From an uncultured Mesonia sp. (GTDB taxonomy: Bacteria > Bacteroidota > Bacteroidia > Flavobacteriales > Flavobacteriaceae), in the NCBI GenBank assembly GCA_947499595.1, contig CANMOY010000003.1, positions 186,001 through 250,000 on the forward strand: a stretch of DNA of 64,000 bases, read 5' to 3'. Shown here in pieces: positions 61,988-64,000 of this stretch; the stretch's first letter is position 1; every line of letters begins with the position of its first letter. The notes below the pieces were generated by a model. The model was not told the DNA's origin, searched no databases, and worked only from the letters and a program-made list of their open reading frames with translations. The position numbers and the translations under genes were made by a program.

Positions 61988-63004
61988 ATGAAAAATTACT
62001 TTATTACCGGTATAGCCGGTTTCATCGGCTTTCATCTGGCTAAGCATTTACTGGCACAAGGTCACCAAGTGGTGGGAATTGATAACTTGAATACCTACTA
62101 TGATGTAGATTTAAAATATGCGCGTTTAAAACAATTGGGGATTTCCAAAAATCAAGCGGAGTTTTATAACCGTAAAGCGGTTTCGGCTAGCCAACCTCAT
62201 TTAAATTTCTATCAATTAAAATTAGAAGATCGTGCCAACTTACCCAAGTTGTTTAGGCAATACCAGTTTGATGCAGTTTGTAATTTAGCCGCCCAGGCCG
62301 GAGTGCGGTACAGTATCGAAAATCCGGAAGTATATGCCGATAGCAACATCACCGGTTTTTTAAATGTCTTGCAGTGTATGCGCGAATTTGAGGTGCCTAA
62401 ACTGGTTTATGCCAGTAGTTCGAGCGTGTATGGCAATTCAACCGAAGTGCCTTTTAAAGAAAATCAAAATGTAGATCACCCGATCAGTGTTTATGCTGCG
62501 ACCAAAAAAGCAAATGAATTACTGGCTCATAGCTATGCGCATTTGTTTGGTATTCAATGCATAGGATTACGATTTTTTACCGTGTACGGGCCTTGGGGTC
62601 GACCCGATATGGCGATTTATTTATTTGCCGATGCCATTACAAAAGACCAACCCATACAAGTGTTTAATCAAGGCGAGCTTTCCCGTGATTTCACTTATAT
62701 CGATGACATTATATTGGGCGTTTCGGCTACTCTGGCGAATGATTTACCCGATGGGAAACGCTACGGGGTATATAATATAGGGAATGCACAACCCGTAAAA
62801 TTACTCGACTTTATCGAAGCCTTAGAACAAAGTTTAGGCAAAACCGCCCAAAAACAAATGCAGCCCATGCAACCAGGGGATGTTTACCAAACTTGGGCCG
62901 ATGTATCCGATTTGAAACGGGATTTTGGTTATCAGCCCAGTACCAGTATCCAAGAGGGTATAGCCGCCTTTGTAGATTGGTATAAAGCCTATTACAAAGT
63001 TTAA
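61988..63004 (+). CDS. UDP-glucuronate 4-epimerase-type SDR
   Basis: A 338-residue extended SDR. It has the NAD motif FITGIAGFIGFHLAKHLL, then IDNLNTYYDVDLKYARL, CNLAAQAGVRYSIENPEVY, the Ser-Tyr-Lys site VYASSSSVYGNST with YAATK, and LRFFTVYGPWGRPDMA, which is characteristic of GlcA 4-epimerases (CapI/WbpP-like). It interconverts UDP-GlcA and UDP-GalA or a related pair. It is the fourth gene of the glycosyltransferase operon; its higher-GC codon use differs from the genes just upstream. After it, 150 bp precedes the next gene. Confidence 0.92.
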   Translation: MKNYFITGIAGFIGFHLAKHLLAQGHQVVGIDNLNTYYDVDLKYARLKQLGISKNQAEFYNRKAVSASQPHLNFYQLKLEDRANLPKLFRQYQFDAVCNLAAQAGVRYSIENPEVYADSNITGFLNVLQCMREFEVPKLVYASSSSVYGNSTEVPFKENQNVDHPISVYAATKKANELLAHSYAHLFGIQCIGLRFFTVYGPWGRPDMAIYLFADAITKDQPIQVFNQGELSRDFTYIDDIILGVSATLANDLPDGKRYGVYNIGNAQPVKLLDFIEALEQSLGKTAQKQMQPMQPGDVYQTWADVSDLKRDFGYQPSTSIQEGIAAFVDWYKAYYKV

Positions 63005-63154
63005 CCGGATAGATCAATTGAATTTATGTATAAAACCCATTTATTTAAATAAGAAATTCGATAGTTTTACAACCAATACTTATTAGATGGCTTTCAGCGA
63101 TTATTGTGCTGATTTAAGTTTAACTGGCATTATTAAGTGTATTTTGATAGTTTT

Positions 63155-64000
63155 ATGAAAATCATTCTTTTTGACGGTTCCTATGCGACAACGGCTTTTA
63201 TTCGCCGTTTATTAGCGGGTTTAGTAAAAGCCGGTATAGAGGTGAGCGTGATGGGCTTTAATGAGGCAAATCCGCATCCGGTTGCTGGGGTGAAGTACCG
63301 GCCTTTGGGCAGCAACCAGTCAAAAAGACGCTTGCTGCAAACCAGTTGGTATTATGCTTGGCAAAAGTTTACCTGGGCTAGCTTTAAGCAAACGCTAAAG
63401 CATTCTCTGCGTGGCAACCGCCAAGCCTTACAGCAACAAAACCTAGCTTTTGTATTAGAAAATGATCAACCCGATGTGTTGCATGTACAATGGCCTTCTT
63501 TATTGCCTTGGCTAGAGCCTTATCGCGAGCAACGCCAGTTCAAACTGCTTTTAAGTCAGCGTGGTTTTCATATCAATGTACGTCCCTTTGTTAATCCAGA
63601 AAACTTCGCCTATTTACAAGAATGGTACCCGCAACTCGACGGTATTCATTCGGTCTCTCGAGCAATCCAGCAGGTAGGTGCTCAAATCGGTCGTCCGCAT
63701 ACTGGGGTAGAAGCGGTGGTGTACACGGGTTTGGCTATAAACGAATTTACATTCAGCGAAAAGCGTATAAACTCTGAGACTTTGGAATTGATATCGGTAG
63801 GCCGTAGTCATTGGATCAAAAACTATGCTTTGGCATTACGTGCCTGTAAGCTGTTAAAAGAACGCGGCTTGTCTTTTCACTATCAAATTATCGGAGCAGC
63901 CGGAGACGAGGAATGTCTTTACCTACGTCAGGCTTTCGGCTTGGAAGAACAGGTAAGTTTATTGCCGCGTATACCCATAGAGGAAGTTAAAAGCGCTGTG
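63155..64000 (+). CDS. Family 4-type glycosyltransferase (5' part, runs off the window)
   Basis: ATG at 63155 opens a frame with no stop for 282 codons up to the window edge. It starts MKIILFDGSYATTAFIRRLL and continues with LHVQWPSLLPWLEP, LLSQRGFHIN, LDGIHSVSRAIQQVG and VVYTGLAINEF. The second Rossmann domain follows with ISVGRSHWIKNYALALRACK and YQIIGAAGDEECL. This is the GT-B layout of GT4 enzymes. The C-terminal donor-binding part with the E-x7-E motif is outside the window. It probably extends the polysaccharide cluster. Confidence 0.88.
   Translation, partial: MKIILFDGSYATTAFIRRLLAGLVKAGIEVSVMGFNEANPHPVAGVKYRPLGSNQSKRRLLQTSWYYAWQKFTWASFKQTLKHSLRGNRQALQQQNLAFVLENDQPDVLHVQWPSLLPWLEPYREQRQFKLLLSQRGFHINVRPFVNPENFAYLQEWYPQLDGIHSVSRAIQQVGAQIGRPHTGVEAVVYTGLAINEFTFSEKRINSETLELISVGRSHWIKNYALALRACKLLKERGLSFHYQIIGAAGDEECLYLRQAFGLEEQVSLLPRIPIEEVKSAV

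Overview
The window looks like a chromosomal segment of a low-GC marine-type member of the Bacteroidota, most likely family Flavobacteriaceae. Supporting signs are: many promoters with the Bacteroidota -7 box TAnnTTTG and no obvious Shine-Dalgarno sites; a 1119-residue SecA with the large insertion typical of this phylum, next to a DUF2795 gene; DUF2911, DUF4199 and DUF4382 proteins; lipoproteins with Asp-rich export signals; and a fused CzcA-CzcC pump. No rRNA, tRNA or CRISPR array was seen.

Layout. 1-18 kb is an ordinary core region: the end of a GH3-family gene, a zincin-like protein, a MATE pump, a PAP2 phosphatase, MeaB, Ohr, an ECF sigma/anti-sigma pair with a secreted partner, an M23 peptidase, SecA, a cobalamin adenosyltransferase, an ABC ATPase, a methyltransferase and an ABC-F protein. 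18-24.7 kb is a surface polysaccharide export operon: Wza-like lipoprotein, Wzc-like tyrosine kinase, nucleotide-sugar dehydrogenase, epimerase and a Wzm-type ABC permease. 24.7-31.6 kb holds a segment in the opposite orientation (DUF4382 lipoprotein, glycosyltransferase, NeuD-like acyltransferase, DegT aminotransferase, Wzt-type ATPase). It is bracketed by inverted copies of a dispersed repeat, so the Wzm permease and its Wzt ATPase are now separated and on opposite strands. 31.7-40 kb has a RelE/ParE toxin-antitoxin pair inside repeats, an SRAP-domain protein, a ClC channel, a NERD protein and an HU-like protein. 41-52 kb is a heavy-metal efflux island: two-component system, CzcA-CzcC fusion, membrane-fusion protein, and a thioredoxin/ApbE/DUF4266/DUF3570 operon. 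52.5-55.4 kb is almost 3 kb of non-coding mosaic repeats. 55.5-64 kb is a second polysaccharide cluster: O-acyltransferase, SGNH protein, four glycosyltransferase-like genes and an epimerase.

The most unusual material is non-coding. Five blocks of a composite, hairpin-rich repeat family separate the accessory cassettes. At 40.68-40.98 kb, one of these repeats is interrupted by the left end of an IS110-family element. Its transposase is cut off after about 18 codons, but its upstream region still folds into two hairpins with internal loops, as an IS110 bridge RNA does. One strand of the second loop is complementary to the element's own left junction. Short stretches of the first loop match the dispersed repeat. 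I propose an orphan bridge RNA programmed to target this repeat family. Other notable signals are a shared 17-bp operator in the metal island, a 222-bp direct duplication flanking the acyltransferase cassette, and a 14-bp palindromic word present four times in unrelated contexts.
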